From: Achromobacter pulmonis
GTDB taxonomy: Bacteria > Pseudomonadota > Gammaproteobacteria > Burkholderiales > Burkholderiaceae_B
Length of the DNA stretch: 64,000 bases
Direction of reading: 5' to 3'
NCBI RefSeq assembly: GCF_002885955.2
Contig: NZ_POQS01000008.1
Coordinates: 143,590-207,589, forward strand
The notes under the pieces are model-generated. The model saw only the letters and a list, made by a program, of their open reading frames with translations, was not told the DNA's origin and did not search any database. A program made the position numbers and the translations under genes. Of this stretch, positions 27,888 to 38,060 are shown piece after piece (within the stretch, counting starts at the first letter, position 1; every line of letters begins with the position of its first letter).

Positions 27888-28439
27888 CTACCCCTTTTTT
27901 TCCGCGCGGTCGCCGGCCGGCGTCAGGTCGAAGCCGCCGGCATGGAAGACCAGCGGCGGCTCGGCGCTATGGCCGCAGCGCTCCACCTCGCCCACCATGA
28001 TGATGTGATCGCCTTCGACGTAGCGGCTGCGGTTGTGGCATTCGAACCAGGCCGCGCAGTGGCCGTCCAGCATGGGCGTGCCGCCGGGCGCGCGGTGCAC
28101 CGGCAGCCCGGCGTAGCGGTCCGGGGTCTTGCCGGTGGCGAAGCGGCGCGCCAGCGCGATCTGTTCGGCGCCCAGCACGTTGACGACGTAGCGCTCGCAC
28201 TGCTCGAAGGCCGCCAGCGAGGACGAGCCGCGCGACAGGCTCCACAGCACCAGCGGCGGGTCCAGCGACACGGAGTTGAAAGAGCTCACCGTCAGCCCGA
28301 TGGGCGCGCCGTCCAGGCCGGCGGTCGTCACGACGGTCACGCCCGTGGCGTAGCGGCCCAGCGCGGTGCGGAAAAAAGCAGCGTCAAAATCAGGGGAGGA
28401 GGCGGTCATGCAATCATGGATAGGGGGCGCGCCCGGCAT
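27888..28439 (-). CDS. Flavin reductase family protein
   Basis: A 183-residue FMN-binding split-barrel protein of the flavin reductase (DIM6/HpaC-like) group. Marks: FRTALGRYATGVTVVTT, GLTVSSFNSVSLDPPLVLWSL, ERYVVNVL, and GDHIIMVGEVE. Such proteins supply reduced flavin to partner monooxygenases; no such monooxygenase is adjacent. The ATG at 28439 overlaps the pdxH stop (TGATG); an in-frame ATG at 28409 would remove ten residues. It lies between pdxH and the FAD oxidoreductase in one operon. Confidence 0.88.
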   Translation of the reverse strand: MPGAPPIHDCMTASSPDFDAAFFRTALGRYATGVTVVTTAGLDGAPIGLTVSSFNSVSLDPPLVLWSLSRGSSSLAAFEQCERYVVNVLGAEQIALARRFATGKTPDRYAGLPVHRAPGGTPMLDGHCAAWFECHNRSRYVEGDHIIMVGEVERCGHSAEPPLVFHAGGFDLTPAGDRAEKKG

Positions 28440-29068
28440 CAGGGCGACAGGCGTTCGATCTTCCAGGCCGGGCCGTCGGCGACGTAGCGCAGGCGGTCGT
28501 GCAGCCGCGAAGGCCGGCCCTGCCAGAATTCGAAGGCGGTGGGCTTCAGGCGGTAACCGCCCCAGTGCGGCGGGCGCGGCGGCGCGTCGCCGTAGCGTTC
28601 GCGGAATTCCTGTTCACGGGCTTCCAGCTCTTCGCGGGTGATCGGCTGGCTCTGGCGCGAGGCCCAGGCGCCGATGCGCGAGCCTGCGGGCCGGCTGTGA
28701 TAGTAGGCGTCCGACTCCTCGGCGGGGACTTTTTCGACCACGCCTTCGATGCGGACCTGGCGCTCCAGCGGCTGCCAGAAAAACAGCAGGCTGGCGCGCG
28801 GCTCGGCCTGCAGGTCCAGGCCCTTGCGCGATTCGTAGTTGGTGAAGAAGGTGAAGCCGCGCTCGTCGAATCCCTTGACCAGCACGATGCGCGCGCTGGG
28901 CTGGCCGTGGGCGTCCACCGTGGCCAGGGTCATGGCGTTGGGCTCGGGCACCTTGGCGGCCAGGGCCTCGTCGAACCAGAGCGCGAATTGCGCGAACGGC
29001 GAAGCCAGGGCCTGGCTTTCGAGCAGGACATGCTTCTCGTAGCTTTGACGCAGATCAGAGACGGACAT
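28439..29068 (-). CDS. pdxH: Pyridoxamine 5'-phosphate oxidase
   Basis: A 209-residue FMN enzyme that makes pyridoxal 5'-phosphate. Seen: N-terminal [54 protein letters not shown], and the C-terminal [26 protein letters not shown], which is the family signature. Length close to the usual 210-218. The stop overlaps the start of the flavin reductase gene. Confidence 0.96.
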   Translation of the reverse strand: MSVSDLRQSYEKHVLLESQALASPFAQFALWFDEALAAKVPEPNAMTLATVDAHGQPSARIVLVKGFDERGFTFFTNYESRKGLDLQAEPRASLLFFWQPLERQVRIEGVVEKVPAEESDAYYHSRPAGSRIGAWASRQSQPITREELEAREQEFRERYGDAPPRPPHWGGYRLKPTAFEFWQGRPSRLHDRLRYVADGPAWKIERLSP

Positions 29069-29180
29069 GGGAGTAAGGGTCAGCGTTGATAACAGGAAGT
29101 TTATACCGCTTGGGCGACTGTCCCTATATTGACCCTGCTCAGGCCGCCGGCAAGCGCCGTCCGGCGGCGCGGCGGCGGCT

Positions 29181-29831
29181 TCAGGCGCCTTCCGGCAACG
29201 GGTGCCCTTCCTGCTCGAGCCGGCGCGCGATGGCGTCCAGGCGGGCGTCGTGGATGCCCGCGGCGCGCAGCGCCTGGGCGGTCTGCACCACGTAGTCGGT
29301 GCAGGGGCCGTAGCGGCCGGCGGCGCGGCGCACGATGGCCAGCAGTTCCGGTTCGGGCAGCGCCCGGATGTAGGCCGGATTGTCGCGGTTCATGATGAAG
29401 ACCAGCGCCCGGACGTTGCCGACGTCGGTGGTGCAGTTGATCCAGCGCGGCAGATAGGCGCCGGTGGACATTTCGCGCTCCCAGAGCGCCGGGAAGTAAT
29501 TGGGCACCTGGCTGCCGGCGAGCCGGTAGACCACGCCGCGGCAGGAGCCGCCCCGGTCCAGGCCGAACACCAGGCCCGGGCATTCCGGCGTGCCGCGGTT
29601 GACGCGCGACCACAGGCACAGCGCCCGGTGATGGCCGCGCAGCGTGGCCAGCCGGCGCTCCACGAAGTCGAAGTCGGGGCGCCAGATCAGCGATCCGTAC
29701 CCATATACCCATACGTCCTCGCCCGACTGCCAGTGACGCAAGGCCTCGTCCAGGGAGGCCTGCCGCTCTTCGGGGGTCCAGAGGCGAAACGGCAGGCTGG
29801 CGCCGGAGGGAGTGGGGGATGGGGTATTCAC
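29181..29831 (-). CDS. ChaC-like gamma-glutamylcyclotransferase
   Basis: A 216-residue protein of the ChaC family, which cleaves glutathione to 5-oxoproline and Cys-Gly. Marks: [15 protein letters not shown] (substrate-binding YGSLIW, residues 43-57), [27 protein letters not shown], and [10 protein letters not shown] with the catalytic Glu. The GTG start overlaps the stop of the upstream MFS gene (GTGA). A second glutathione-linked enzyme, Ggt, is 10 kb away, but no link is shown. Confidence 0.88.
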   Translation of the reverse strand: MNTPSPTPSGASLPFRLWTPEERQASLDEALRHWQSGEDVWVYGYGSLIWRPDFDFVERRLATLRGHHRALCLWSRVNRGTPECPGLVFGLDRGGSCRGVVYRLAGSQVPNYFPALWEREMSTGAYLPRWINCTTDVGNVRALVFIMNRDNPAYIRALPEPELLAIVRRAAGRYGPCTDYVVQTAQALRAAGIHDARLDAIARRLEQEGHPLPEGA

Positions 29832-31042
29832 GGCTTACGGTCGGATTCGATCGGGGGATTGCGATTGGCCCAGCCGCCGGCCATCAGCGCCAGCGAATAG
29901 GCCCAGAACAGCGGGGCCACGCCAATTACCGCACCGAGCGCGCCGAAGGTCAACGGCAGGGAAACCTGGGAACCGTTGATCAAGGCCATGCGCAGGCCCA
30001 CGGCCTCGGCCGCGCGCCCCGGGGGCGAGTGCTGGTGCAGCAGAGACAGCATGCTCGGCTGGCAACAGCCCAGGGCCAGCCCCAGGATGAAAGACAGCAC
30101 GATCAGCACGGTAACGTCGGTGAACAGCGGGTAAAGCATGAAGTCGATGGCGGCCGTGGCCATGGCCGCGCGGACCAGCGTCCAGGAACGGACCCGGCGC
30201 TGGATCAAGGGCAATACCAGGCGAATGACGAAAGTTGCCGCCGCAAACGAAGCAAGAATGACCCCGATGGTGGTGGCCGACAGGCCGATGGCCACGCCGA
30301 AGATGGGCACGACGAACAAGTGGGTGTCCCAGGCGCCGGACAAGATGGTGTTCACCATCAGGATGCGGCGCAGCGCCGGCACGGCCAGCAATTCGGTGAC
30401 GCGGCGGCGTTCGGCCTCTTTTGCGCCGGAAAGCAGCGCATCTGCCGCCTTCAATTGGTGACGCAGCATGTAAAGCCCGCCCGCCGACAGCAGCGGGCCC
30501 AGGGCCAGCAGCCCGAAGGCCAGGCGCGTGCCCAGGTGGTCGATGGCCAGGCCGGCGATCAGCGGGCCGGAGAAGCCCGAACCGGCCAGCGCCAGCGACA
30601 TGAAGGAGAAATTGCGCAGGCGCTGCGCGGGTTCGGCATGGCCGAGCAGGTCCTGGGTGGCCACCTGGTGCAGCATGAAGCCGATGCCGATACAGCACGA
30701 GGCGATGAGCAGCGCCAGCTGCGTCTGGAAGACAAAGGGCAGCAGGGTGCCGACGGCGACCAGCGAGGTGCCCAGCACCAGCGGGCGGACGATGCCGACC
30801 CGGTCCACCCAGCGCCCGGCGCGCACCGAGAACAGCATGGGCAGGACGGCGAAGACCGCGACCAGCGTGCCGACCTTGAAGGTGGACAGCCCCATCTGCA
30901 GCGCCGTCAGCGAGACAGTAATGCGTCCCCCTGTCAGCGCCACGTGATTCATCATGGCCAGCACGCACAAGAGCGCCGCCCCGGAAAACTCCGGGGAACC
31001 TGGGGAAGAAGAGGGGGATCTAGGGGAACTGGACACGGCCAC
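29828..31042 (-). CDS. Major facilitator superfamily transporter
   Basis: A membrane protein of about 404 residues with 12 hydrophobic segments, including the MFS loop RAGRWVDRVG after helix 2. It resembles drug/metabolite exporters, but the substrate is unknown. The start is uncertain: GTG at 31042 or 31036 precedes a Ser/Pro-rich segment and the first membrane helix, while a longer frame to 31210 starts with an unlikely Cys-rich stretch. It is coupled to the downstream ChaC-like gene by a GTGA overlap. Confidence 0.8.
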   Translation of the reverse strand: MAVSSSPRSPSSSPGSPEFSGAALLCVLAMMNHVALTGGRITVSLTALQMGLSTFKVGTLVAVFAVLPMLFSVRAGRWVDRVGIVRPLVLGTSLVAVGTLLPFVFQTQLALLIASCCIGIGFMLHQVATQDLLGHAEPAQRLRNFSFMSLALAGSGFSGPLIAGLAIDHLGTRLAFGLLALGPLLSAGGLYMLRHQLKAADALLSGAKEAERRRVTELLAVPALRRILMVNTILSGAWDTHLFVVPIFGVAIGLSATTIGVILASFAAATFVIRLVLPLIQRRVRSWTLVRAAMATAAIDFMLYPLFTDVTVLIVLSFILGLALGCCQPSMLSLLHQHSPPGRAAEAVGLRMALINGSQVSLPLTFGALGAVIGVAPLFWAYSLALMAGGWANRNPPIESDRKP

Positions 31043-31439
31043 GACGTAACTGCAGCCATTCTGTCCCCAACGTCTACCAATGTCGAGGCAAGCTTGTTTT
31101 GCGCTGCCGCAAACGGTGGCGTGTAGGGGTTTCACGATAGGCATCATGTAGAGGCAAACTCCGGGGCTTATGGTGCAAGATGCCGGCGTGTTCGGCGCTT
31201 CTGGGCGCATTCAGCATGAGTATCCGCCGAAGCCGAACGCTGTATCGTTCTCACAACGGAACAATCAGACTGGTCCGGCCGCATCTTGCGGCTTTACGGT
31301 TTTTCACGGTTTCGACACAGATTGGCCATGGTTTGGGCCGGCCATGCGTTTAGGATGCACACATCGCGCCGGGGCCCGTCCCCGGCCCGCAACGCAATAC
31401 CGGCACGGGCGCCGTCCCGCGCCCCATCCGACAGGTTCA
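31043..31439. other. Divergent gap between MFS transporter and macA
   Basis: About 400 bases without a convincing gene. It is less GC-rich than its surroundings in the middle (31240-31330) and probably holds the promoters of both operons. No clear -10/-35 pair, operator or repeat was recognised. Confidence 0.4.
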
Positions 31440-32621
31440 ATGAAAAAGTCCCGCAGCAAATTCAAACGCAACCTTCTGATCGTCGTCCTGGTCCTGCTCG
31501 CCGGCTTCGCGGTGCGGGCCGCATTTTTCTCGGCGCCGCCGCCGCCCACCTTCGGGGTGGCCGAAGTGACCCGCGCCAATATGGAAGACAGCGTGCTGGC
31601 CAGCGGCACCATAGACGCGATCGAGCGGGTCAGCGTGGGCGCCCAGGTCTCCGGCCAGCTGAAATCCCTCAAGGTGGCGCTGGGCGACCGGGTCAAGAAG
31701 GGGCAGCTGGTGGCCGAGATCGACGACCTGACCCAGCAGAACGAACTGCGCAACGCCGAAGCCGCCCTGCAGACGCGGCGCGCCGAAAGGGCCGCCAAGG
31801 TCGCCATGCTGAAGCAGGCCGAGCTGGCCTTCCGCCGTCAGCGGCAGATGCTGGCCGCGGACGCCAGTTCGCGCGAAGCCTACGAGAACGCCGAGGCCAC
31901 GCTGGGCGTGACCCGCGCCGAGATCGCGTCGCTGGACGCCCAGATCGCGCAGGCCGAGATCCAGGTGGACACGGCCCGGGTCAACCTGGGCTACACCCGC
32001 ATCGTCTCGCCTATCGACGGCGTGGTGGTGGCGGTCGTCACCAAAGAGGGCCAGACGGTCAACTCGATCCAGAGCGCGCCCACCATCATCAAGGTGGCGC
32101 AGGTGGACACCATGACGGTCAAGGCCCAGATCTCGGAAGCCGACGTGACCCGCGTCAAGCCCGGCCTGCCGGTCTACTTCACCATCCTCGGCGAGCCGGA
32201 CGAACGCTACCACGCCACGCTGCGCGCGGTGGAGCCGGCGCCGGACTCCATCCAGAAGGAAGACGCGGCCTCGTCGCTGACCGGCTCGTCCAACGGCAAT
32301 TCCACCAGCGCCGCCGTCTATTACAACGGCCTGTTCGACGTGCCCAATCCCGACGAGAAGCTGCGCATCTCGATGACGGCGCAGGTCTTCATCGTGCTGG
32401 GCGAGGCCAAGAACACCGTGGTGGTGCCGTCCTCGGCCCTGGGCAAGCGCGGCGAGGACGGCCGCTACGCCGTGCGCGTGGTGCTGAAGGACAACAAGAC
32501 GGAAGAGCGCCAGGTCCGCATCGGCATGAACAACAACGTCCAGGCGCAGGTGCTGGAGGGGCTGGAGGTGGGCGAGCGCGTGGTGTCGGCCGAAGCCGCC
32601 CCGGCCGTCCCGGGGGCCTGA
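31440..32621 (+). CDS. macA: MacA-type periplasmic adaptor (membrane fusion protein)
   Basis: A 393-residue membrane fusion protein. The N terminus has a basic stretch and one membrane anchor (about 10-30). Then come the lipoyl half-motif [32 protein letters not shown], a coiled-coil hairpin (about 95-185), the second lipoyl half with [26 protein letters not shown], a beta-barrel, and a membrane-proximal domain. It links MacB to the outer-membrane factor. Two bases separate its stop from the macB start codon region (TGAGATG), so they are co-translated. Confidence 0.9.
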   Translation: MKKSRSKFKRNLLIVVLVLLAGFAVRAAFFSAPPPPTFGVAEVTRANMEDSVLASGTIDAIERVSVGAQVSGQLKSLKVALGDRVKKGQLVAEIDDLTQQNELRNAEAALQTRRAERAAKVAMLKQAELAFRRQRQMLAADASSREAYENAEATLGVTRAEIASLDAQIAQAEIQVDTARVNLGYTRIVSPIDGVVVAVVTKEGQTVNSIQSAPTIIKVAQVDTMTVKAQISEADVTRVKPGLPVYFTILGEPDERYHATLRAVEPAPDSIQKEDAASSLTGSSNGNSTSAAVYYNGLFDVPNPDEKLRISMTAQVFIVLGEAKNTVVVPSSALGKRGEDGRYAVRVVLKDNKTEERQVRIGMNNNVQAQVLEGLEVGERVVSAEAAPAVPGA

Positions 32622-32622
32622 G

Positions 32623-34581
32623 ATGAGCGGTCCTCTCATCGAGCTGGCCGGCGTGCGCCGCGAATTCCCCGCGGGCGAGCAGACCATCGCCGTGCTGAAG
32701 GACGTGGACCTGTCCATCGAGGCCGGCGAAATGGTGGCCATCGTCGGCGCATCCGGCTCGGGCAAGTCCACGCTCATGAACATCCTGGGATGCTTGGACC
32801 GGCCCACCCGCGGCGAATACCGGGTGGGCGGGCGCAGCACCGGGGCGCTGGACCCGGACGAACTGGCCGAACTGCGCCGCGAGCACTTCGGCTTCATTTT
32901 CCAGCGCTATCACCTGCTGTCGGACCTGAGCGCGCTGGGCAACGTGGAAGTGCCGGCCGTCTATGCCGGCAAGCGGCGCGAGGCGCGCCTGGCGCGCGCC
33001 GAGACGCTGCTGGAACGCCTGGGGCTGGGCGAGCGAGCCGGGCATCGTCCCGGCCAGCTGTCCGGCGGCCAGCAGCAGCGCGTCAGCATTGCGCGGGCGC
33101 TGATGAACGGCGGCGACATCATCCTGGCCGACGAGCCGACCGGCGCGCTGGACACGCACACCGGCCAGGAGGTGCTGCGCATCCTGGAAGAGCTGAACGC
33201 CGCGGGGCACACCATCATCATCGTGACCCACGACATGAGCGTGGCGCGCCATGCCCAGCGCATCATCGAGATCAGCGACGGCGAGATCGTGTCCGACCGG
33301 CGCAATCCCGACGCCGCGCGCCCGCAGGCCGCCCGCGACGAGCCGCCGGCGCTGGCGCAGCGGCCCGCGTGGCAGGCCTATCTGGACCGCTGCGGCGAAG
33401 CCCTGCGCATGGCGCTGCTGGCCATGAACGCGCACCGGCTGCGCACGTCGCTGACCATGCTGGGCATCATCATCGGCATCGCGGCGGTGGTTTCGGTGGT
33501 CGCGCTGGGCGAGGGCTCGCGCCGCAAGATCCTGGACGACATCAGCGAGATCGGCACCAACACCGTGGAGATCTTCCCGGGCAAGGACTTCGGCGACGAG
33601 AAGGCGGTCAACATCCGCACGCTGGTGGCGGCCGACGCCGACGCGCTGGCGCGCGAGTCCTATGTGGACAGCGTGACGCCGGAGGTCTCCACCAGCAGCA
33701 CGCTGCGCTACCGCAACGTGTCGGTCAACGGCTCCATCCAGGGCGTGGGCGAACAGTACTTCAGGGTGCGCGCCATCAAGCTGGCGCAGGGCAAGTTCTT
33801 CGACGGCGTCAGCGTGACGCGGCGCGCCCAGGAAGTGGTGATCGACGACGGCACGCGCCGCAAGCTGTTCGGCTCGCACACCGATCCGATCGGCCAGGTG
33901 GTGTTCCTGGGCTCCATGCCGGCGCGCGTGATCGGCGTGACCGAGAAGAAGGACACCGTGTTCGGCAGCAACGACACGCTCAACGTCTGGATACCCTACA
34001 CCACGGCGCTGTCGCGGGTGCTGGGCCAGCAGCATCTCAAGAGCATCACGGTGCGGGTCAACGACGCCACGCCGCCGGCCGCCGCCGAGCAGGCCATCGT
34101 GCGCCTGCTGACGCGGCGCCACGTGACCAAGGACTTCTTCGTGTTCAACACGGACGCGATCCGCAAGACCATCGAACGCACCACGGCCACCATGACGCTG
34201 CTGGTGTCGATGATCGCGCTGATTTCGCTGATGGTGGGCGGCATCGGCGTCATGAACATCATGCTGGTGTCGGTCACCGAGCGCACCCGCGAGATCGGCG
34301 TGCGCATGGCGGTGGGCGCGCGGCGCAGCGACATCATGCAGCAGTTCCTGATCGAGGCGGTGCTGGTGTGCCTGATCGGCGGGGCGATCGGCATCCTGCT
34401 GTCGCTGGGCCTGGGCGTGCTCGTGTCCAAGGCCACGGGCGGCTCGTTCCAGATGATCTATTCGACGGCGGCGATGGTGGCGGCGTTCACCTGCTCGACG
34501 CTGATCGGCGTGCTGTTCGGCTATCTGCCGGCGCGCAATGCGGCGCGCCTGGACCCCGTAGAGGCCCTGGCGCGCGAATGA
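32623..34581 (+). CDS. macB: MacB-type ABC transporter (ATPase fused to permease)
   Basis: A 652-residue mechanotransmission-type ABC protein. N-terminal ATPase: [20 protein letters not shown] (Walker A, about residues 43-62), [24 protein letters not shown], and the switch His in THDMS. After a linker there is a first membrane helix (about 270-295), a large periplasmic domain, and three C-terminal helices starting [23 protein letters not shown] (FtsX-like). MacAB systems export macrolides, enterotoxin or other peptides and heme precursors. The stop overlaps the start of the outer-membrane gene (ATGA). Confidence 0.93.
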   Translation: MSGPLIELAGVRREFPAGEQTIAVLKDVDLSIEAGEMVAIVGASGSGKSTLMNILGCLDRPTRGEYRVGGRSTGALDPDELAELRREHFGFIFQRYHLLSDLSALGNVEVPAVYAGKRREARLARAETLLERLGLGERAGHRPGQLSGGQQQRVSIARALMNGGDIILADEPTGALDTHTGQEVLRILEELNAAGHTIIIVTHDMSVARHAQRIIEISDGEIVSDRRNPDAARPQAARDEPPALAQRPAWQAYLDRCGEALRMALLAMNAHRLRTSLTMLGIIIGIAAVVSVVALGEGSRRKILDDISEIGTNTVEIFPGKDFGDEKAVNIRTLVAADADALARESYVDSVTPEVSTSSTLRYRNVSVNGSIQGVGEQYFRVRAIKLAQGKFFDGVSVTRRAQEVVIDDGTRRKLFGSHTDPIGQVVFLGSMPARVIGVTEKKDTVFGSNDTLNVWIPYTTALSRVLGQQHLKSITVRVNDATPPAAAEQAIVRLLTRRHVTKDFFVFNTDAIRKTIERTTATMTLLVSMIALISLMVGGIGVMNIMLVSVTERTREIGVRMAVGARRSDIMQQFLIEAVLVCLIGGAIGILLSLGLGVLVSKATGGSFQMIYSTAAMVAAFTCSTLIGVLFGYLPARNAARLDPVEALARE

Positions 34582-36005
34582 GGATGACGATGGCGGTTTC
34601 TTTCCTACGCAAACCCGCGGCCCTGACGCTGCTGCTCGCGCTGGCCGGCTGCGGCAGCCTGCTGCGCAGCGACTACGAAACGCCGGCGGTCAGGCTGCCC
34701 GCGGCGTGGTCCCATGACGGCCAGGCGCCCGGCGCCGGGACCGTGGCGCAGTCCCAGGGCGGCGCCTGGTGGCGCAATTTCAACGACCCGGTGCTGACCG
34801 GTCTGGTCGAGGGCGCGCTGGCGCGCAACAACGACCTGGCCGCCGCCGCCATCCGCGTGCGCCGGGCGCAATACCAGGCGGGCCTGTCCGAAACCCAGCT
34901 GTGGCCGCAGCTGGGCGGCAGCGCCAACGTCACCCGCACCCGCACGCTAAGCGGGGACCGCATGACCACGCGCAGCAACGCGGCCGAGCTGACCGTCAGC
35001 TACGAAGCCGACCTGTGGGGCAAGCTGTCGCGCCAGCGCGACGCCGCGCAATGGGCGGCCGAGGCGACCGAGCAGGACCGCCAGAGCGCGGCGCTGTCGC
35101 TGGTGGGCACCACCGCCACGCTGTACTGGCAGACCGCGTTCATCAACCAGCGCATCGCCAGCAGCGAACAGAGCATCGCCTACGCCCGCAAGACCCAGGA
35201 CCTGGTGCGCGCGCAATACGCCGCCGGCGGCGCGTCCGCGCTGGAACTGGCCGAAGCCGAACAGACCGTGGCCAGCCAGCAGGCCGCGCACGCGCTGCTG
35301 GTGCAGGCGCGGGTCGAGTACGCGAACGCGCTGGCGATCCTGTTCGACGGCCCCCCCGACCGCAGCATGGCCAACCCCGCCCGCCTGCCGCAGTACCCGC
35401 TGCCCGAGGCCCGCGCCGGCGTCCCCGCCGACCTGCTGGGCCGCCGCCCCGACCTGCGCGCCGCCGAACTCCGCCTGCGCCAGGCCCTGGCCACCGCCGA
35501 CGCCACCCGCGCCAGCTTCTATCCCCCCTTGACCCTGACCGGCGCCCTGGGCAGCGCCAGCCCGACGCTGTCCAACCTCCTGCAAAATCCGATAGGCACC
35601 CTGGGCGCGGGCCTGACGCTGCCGTTCCTGCAATGGAACCAGATGCAGCTCAACATCAAGATCTCCCAGGCCGACTACGAGGAACGCGTGGTCACGTTCC
35701 GCCAGTCGCTCTACCAGGCGATGGCGGACGTCGAAAACGCGCTGTCCAACCGCACCCAACTGGCGCTTCAGGCCGAACAGCTCGACGCCTCGCTGCAGGC
35801 GGCGCGCCAGGCCGAATCCTTGTACGAAATCCGTTACCGGGCGGGGGCGGTGTCGCTCAAGGACTGGCTGGACGCGCAGGAGAAACGCCGAATCGCGGAA
35901 GTGGCGCGGGACGAGAACATGCTGAACCGGCTGGTGAATCAGGTGACCGTTTATCAGGCGCTTGGTGGGGATGATGTGGTTGCAGCGGACGCTGCTGGTT
36001 CTTGA
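34578..36005 (+). CDS. Outer-membrane efflux lipoprotein (TolC/NodT family)
   Basis: A 475-residue outer-membrane factor. The signal peptide ends in the lipobox LAGC (Cys about residue 26), so it is a lipoprotein. Two OEP repeats follow, with [17 protein letters not shown] in the first and [18 protein letters not shown] starting the second; YEADLWGK and RPDL are typical for the NodT group. The start ATG at 34578 overlaps the macB stop. It completes a three-part MacA-MacB-OMF exporter in one operon. Confidence 0.92.
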   Translation: MRMTMAVSFLRKPAALTLLLALAGCGSLLRSDYETPAVRLPAAWSHDGQAPGAGTVAQSQGGAWWRNFNDPVLTGLVEGALARNNDLAAAAIRVRRAQYQAGLSETQLWPQLGGSANVTRTRTLSGDRMTTRSNAAELTVSYEADLWGKLSRQRDAAQWAAEATEQDRQSAALSLVGTTATLYWQTAFINQRIASSEQSIAYARKTQDLVRAQYAAGGASALELAEAEQTVASQQAAHALLVQARVEYANALAILFDGPPDRSMANPARLPQYPLPEARAGVPADLLGRRPDLRAAELRLRQALATADATRASFYPPLTLTGALGSASPTLSNLLQNPIGTLGAGLTLPFLQWNQMQLNIKISQADYEERVVTFRQSLYQAMADVENALSNRTQLALQAEQLDASLQAARQAESLYEIRYRAGAVSLKDWLDAQEKRRIAEVARDENMLNRLVNQVTVYQALGGDDVVAADAAGS

Positions 36006-36075
36006 CCCTCGCCGTCGGCGACCGAAACCATCGGCATGCGCGCAGCGTCATCATGGCATTCCAAGACATCCATAT

Positions 36076-36109
36076 GCCAAAGAAGGCCGCCCGCGCGGCC
36101 GTCTTTGGC
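36076..36109 (+). terminator. Hairpin after the macAB-OMF operon
   Basis: GCCAAAGA-A-GGCCGC (36076-36090) pairs with GCGGCC-G-TCTTTGGC (36095-36109) around CCGC, a nearly perfect stem. There is no T-run after it, so it may work with Rho or protect the mRNA end. Confidence 0.6.
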
Positions 36110-36201
36110 GTCCTGTAAAGATCTCCCACCACCATCCCGCCAGGGAGAAGAATGCCAAGCAAGCCGTCCTCCCCAGCGACCGGTAAATTGCAGCCGCTGG
36201 A

Positions 36202-36361
36202 GCCCGGTGCGGCGGTGGCCCGGGGGGAGCGGGGCGTCGATAAGCCCGAGGGAAACCGTAGGGAGCCGAAGGCGGACGAGGTTGACGAAGGGGAAGTCCG
36301 GAGCGAAGGCTCCGGACCGCAATCGTGGCCCCGCTCCCCCCGGGCCGCCGCCGTGCCGGGC
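36202..36361. repeat. 160-nt structured inverted-repeat element
   Basis: Arms 36202-36235 and 36328-36361 are 34 bases each and complementary except for three positions, all of which can form G-U pairs as RNA. The 92-base middle part holds a perfect internal hairpin, GTCCGGAGC-GAAG-GCTCCGGAC (36296-36317). It lies between macAB-OMF and tcdA. It could be an interspersed repeat or a structured RNA; no second copy occurs in this window. Confidence 0.7.
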
Positions 36362-36411
36362 GTCTAAAGAAGTACAAACTCCAACGACGACCACCCCCAA
36401 TCCCAGACAAC

Positions 36412-36417
36412 TATAAA
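36412..36417 (+). promoter_or_regulatory. Candidate -10 element of tcdA
   Basis: TATAAA only 10 bases before the tcdA ATG, with no ribosome site between them. If used, the transcript would be leaderless or nearly so. No good -35 box was found. Confidence 0.35.
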
Positions 36418-36427
36418 ATCCTCCCCC

Positions 36428-37258
36428 ATGAACTCCCTGGATTCCCCCCCCGATCTGGCCCGCCGCTTCGGAAGTCTGTCGCGTTTGTATGGCCCCGAAG
36501 CCCCGGCCCGCCTCCAGAACTCGCATGTGGCGGTGGCGGGGTTGGGCGGCGTCGGCTCCTGGACCGTCGAGGCCCTGGCGCGCTGCGGCGTCGGCGCGCT
36601 CACGCTGATCGACCTCGACCACATCGCCGAATCCAACGTCAACCGGCAGATCCACGCGCTCACCTCCACCCTGGGACAATCCAAGGTCGAGGCCATGGCC
36701 GAACGCGTACTGGCCATCAATCCCGAATGCCGCATCACCCGCGTCGACGACTTCGTCTCGCCCGACAACGTGGCCGACGTCCTGCCCGGCCCCTACAGCG
36801 TCATCGTCGACTGCACCGACCAGGCCGCCGCCAAGATCGCCATGATCCTGCACGCGCGCGCGCTCGGCGTGCCCATGCTGCTGTGCGGCGGGGCCGGCGG
36901 CAAGACCGATCCGCTGGCCTTGCGCGCCGGCGATCTGTCGGCGGCCGTCAACGACGCGCTGCTCGCCAAGCTGCGCAACAAGCTGCGCCGGGAGCACGGG
37001 TTCGCGCGCGCCAGCGACCGGCATGGGCGCGCCCTGAAGCGCGTGCCCAAGATGGGCATCCACGCCTTGTGGTTCGACCAGCCGGCCATCCTGCCCGACG
37101 CCTGGACCCGTCCCACCGAGGGCGAGGACGACATGGGCGCGGCCGGCCAGGCGCCGGCGCCGCAAGGGCTGTCCTGCGCCGGCTACGGTTCGGTCGTGAC
37201 GGTCACCGCGGCGATGGGCATGGCCGCGGCCAACGAGGCCTTGCGCCTCGCGCTCTGA
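36428..37258 (+). CDS. tcdA: tRNA threonylcarbamoyladenosine dehydratase (TcdA/CsdL)
   Basis: A 276-residue E1/ThiF-like enzyme that dehydrates t6A to cyclic ct6A at tRNA position 37. Marks: RFGSLSRLYG at the N terminus, VAVAGLGGVGSWTVEALARCGVG (nucleotide binding, about residues 35-57), DLDHIAESNVNRQIHA, and SVIVDCTDQAAAKIAM. It extends the t6A theme started by tsaE, though 24 kb away. The start codon lacks an upstream ribosome site. Confidence 0.92.
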   Translation: MNSLDSPPDLARRFGSLSRLYGPEAPARLQNSHVAVAGLGGVGSWTVEALARCGVGALTLIDLDHIAESNVNRQIHALTSTLGQSKVEAMAERVLAINPECRITRVDDFVSPDNVADVLPGPYSVIVDCTDQAAAKIAMILHARALGVPMLLCGGAGGKTDPLALRAGDLSAAVNDALLAKLRNKLRREHGFARASDRHGRALKRVPKMGIHALWFDQPAILPDAWTRPTEGEDDMGAAGQAPAPQGLSCAGYGSVVTVTAAMGMAAANEALRLAL

Positions 37259-37261
37259 TCT

Positions 37262-37573
37262 TCAAAGCGCCACGAACACCACGCCGTCCTCGATCCTGAC
37301 GGGATAGGTCGCGAGGTTGTCGCGCAGCGGCGAGCACAGCGCCCGGCCGTCGCGCACGTCGAAGCGGCCCTGGTGCAGCGGGCACTCGATTTCGTGCCCG
37401 GTCAGGAAACCGTCGCACAGCCGCGCGCTACCGTGCGTACAGAGGTTGTCGGTGGCGTAGACCTCGCCGTCCACGCCGTACAGCGCGATCTCGCGCCCTC
37501 CGGCCTCCACGGCGATCACGTCTTCCTGCGGCACGTCGGCCAGCGCGATGGCCTTGATCCATTGCATGCTCAT
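37262..37573 (-). CDS. Rieske-type [2Fe-2S] ferredoxin of an aromatic ring hydroxylase
   Basis: A 103-residue ferredoxin with the Rieske motif C-T-H-G ([13 protein letters not shown], about residues 43-55) and C-P-L-H-Q-G ([14 protein letters not shown], about 63-76). It passes electrons from a reductase to the oxygenase encoded upstream. It ends three bases from tcdA in convergent orientation. No reductase gene is visible next to it. Confidence 0.92.
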   Translation of the reverse strand: MSMQWIKAIALADVPQEDVIAVEAGGREIALYGVDGEVYATDNLCTHGSARLCDGFLTGHEIECPLHQGRFDVRDGRALCSPLRDNLATYPVRIEDGVVFVAL

Positions 37574-37585
37574 TGTGGCGTCCTG

Positions 37586-38059
37586 TCAGATGGGATAGAT
37601 AAGTGAATTCGGCACCAGCTCGCTGTCGAAGATGCACAGCCTGGATTCGAACTTCAGGCCGTCGGGGCCGCGCCGCACCACGTCCAGGTAGCGGCCCACG
37701 TTGAACACCGTGGTCAGCTGGCTGGGCTTGGTGCGGAACACGGCGTAGTTGGCTTCCGATTCGATGCGGTCGCCCTGCACCGACAGCACGCGCGGCGCGC
37801 CCACCACGTGGCGCTGGTAGTAGGGATCGTGGAAGATCGTGTCGGTGGCGCCGTAGATGCGGTCCTTGAGCATGCCGCGGCTTTCGAACGCCATGGTCGC
37901 CAGCGGATAGCCGCGCTCGTGGTTCTCGCGCGGCAGCACCTTGTAGACGCATTCCTCCAGGAAGAAATCGGGCCACTTCTCCCATTCCTCGGCGTCCAGC
38001 GCGGCGGCGTAGTCGTTGTACAGGCAGGTCAGTTGGTAATAGAGCGGAAAGTCCAGCAT
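37586..38059 (-). CDS. Aromatic-ring-hydroxylating dioxygenase, beta subunit
   Basis: A 157-residue small subunit of a Rieske non-heme iron oxygenase (NTF2-like fold). Seen: YNDYAAALDAEEWEKWPDFFLEECVYKVLPREN and the late FESRLCIFDSELVPNSL. It resembles the small subunit of salicylate 5-hydroxylase and related enzymes. It starts one base before the alpha-subunit stop region on the same strand, so the alpha and beta chains are coupled. Confidence 0.9.
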   Translation of the reverse strand: MLDFPLYYQLTCLYNDYAAALDAEEWEKWPDFFLEECVYKVLPRENHERGYPLATMAFESRGMLKDRIYGATDTIFHDPYYQRHVVGAPRVLSVQGDRIESEANYAVFRTKPSQLTTVFNVGRYLDVVRRGPDGLKFESRLCIFDSELVPNSLIYPI

Positions 38060-38060
38060 C

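Larger units (their letters stand above)
36006..36427. other. 422-base gap with hairpin and structured repeat
   Basis: No supported gene. It contains a hairpin at 36076-36109, a large inverted-repeat element at 36202-36361, and a TATAAA box just before tcdA. A 71-codon frame with a good ribosome site at 36152 runs through the inverted repeat and is not accepted as a gene. Confidence 0.6.

Noticed and set aside
30000-31126. Plus-strand frame opposite the MFS transporter
   Set aside because: Gln/Gly/Arg-rich shadow; the minus strand encodes 12 membrane helices.
31043-31210. N-terminal extension of the MFS protein to an ATG at 31210
   Set aside because: Adds a Cys-rich, non-hydrophobic stretch not expected in the family, and lies in the likely divergent promoter region.
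36152-36367. 71-codon open frame with a good ribosome site (AGGGAG six bases before ATG)
   Set aside because: It runs through both arms of the 34-bp inverted repeat and has low-complexity Pro/Glu/Arg composition; the base pairing, not the frame, explains the sequence.
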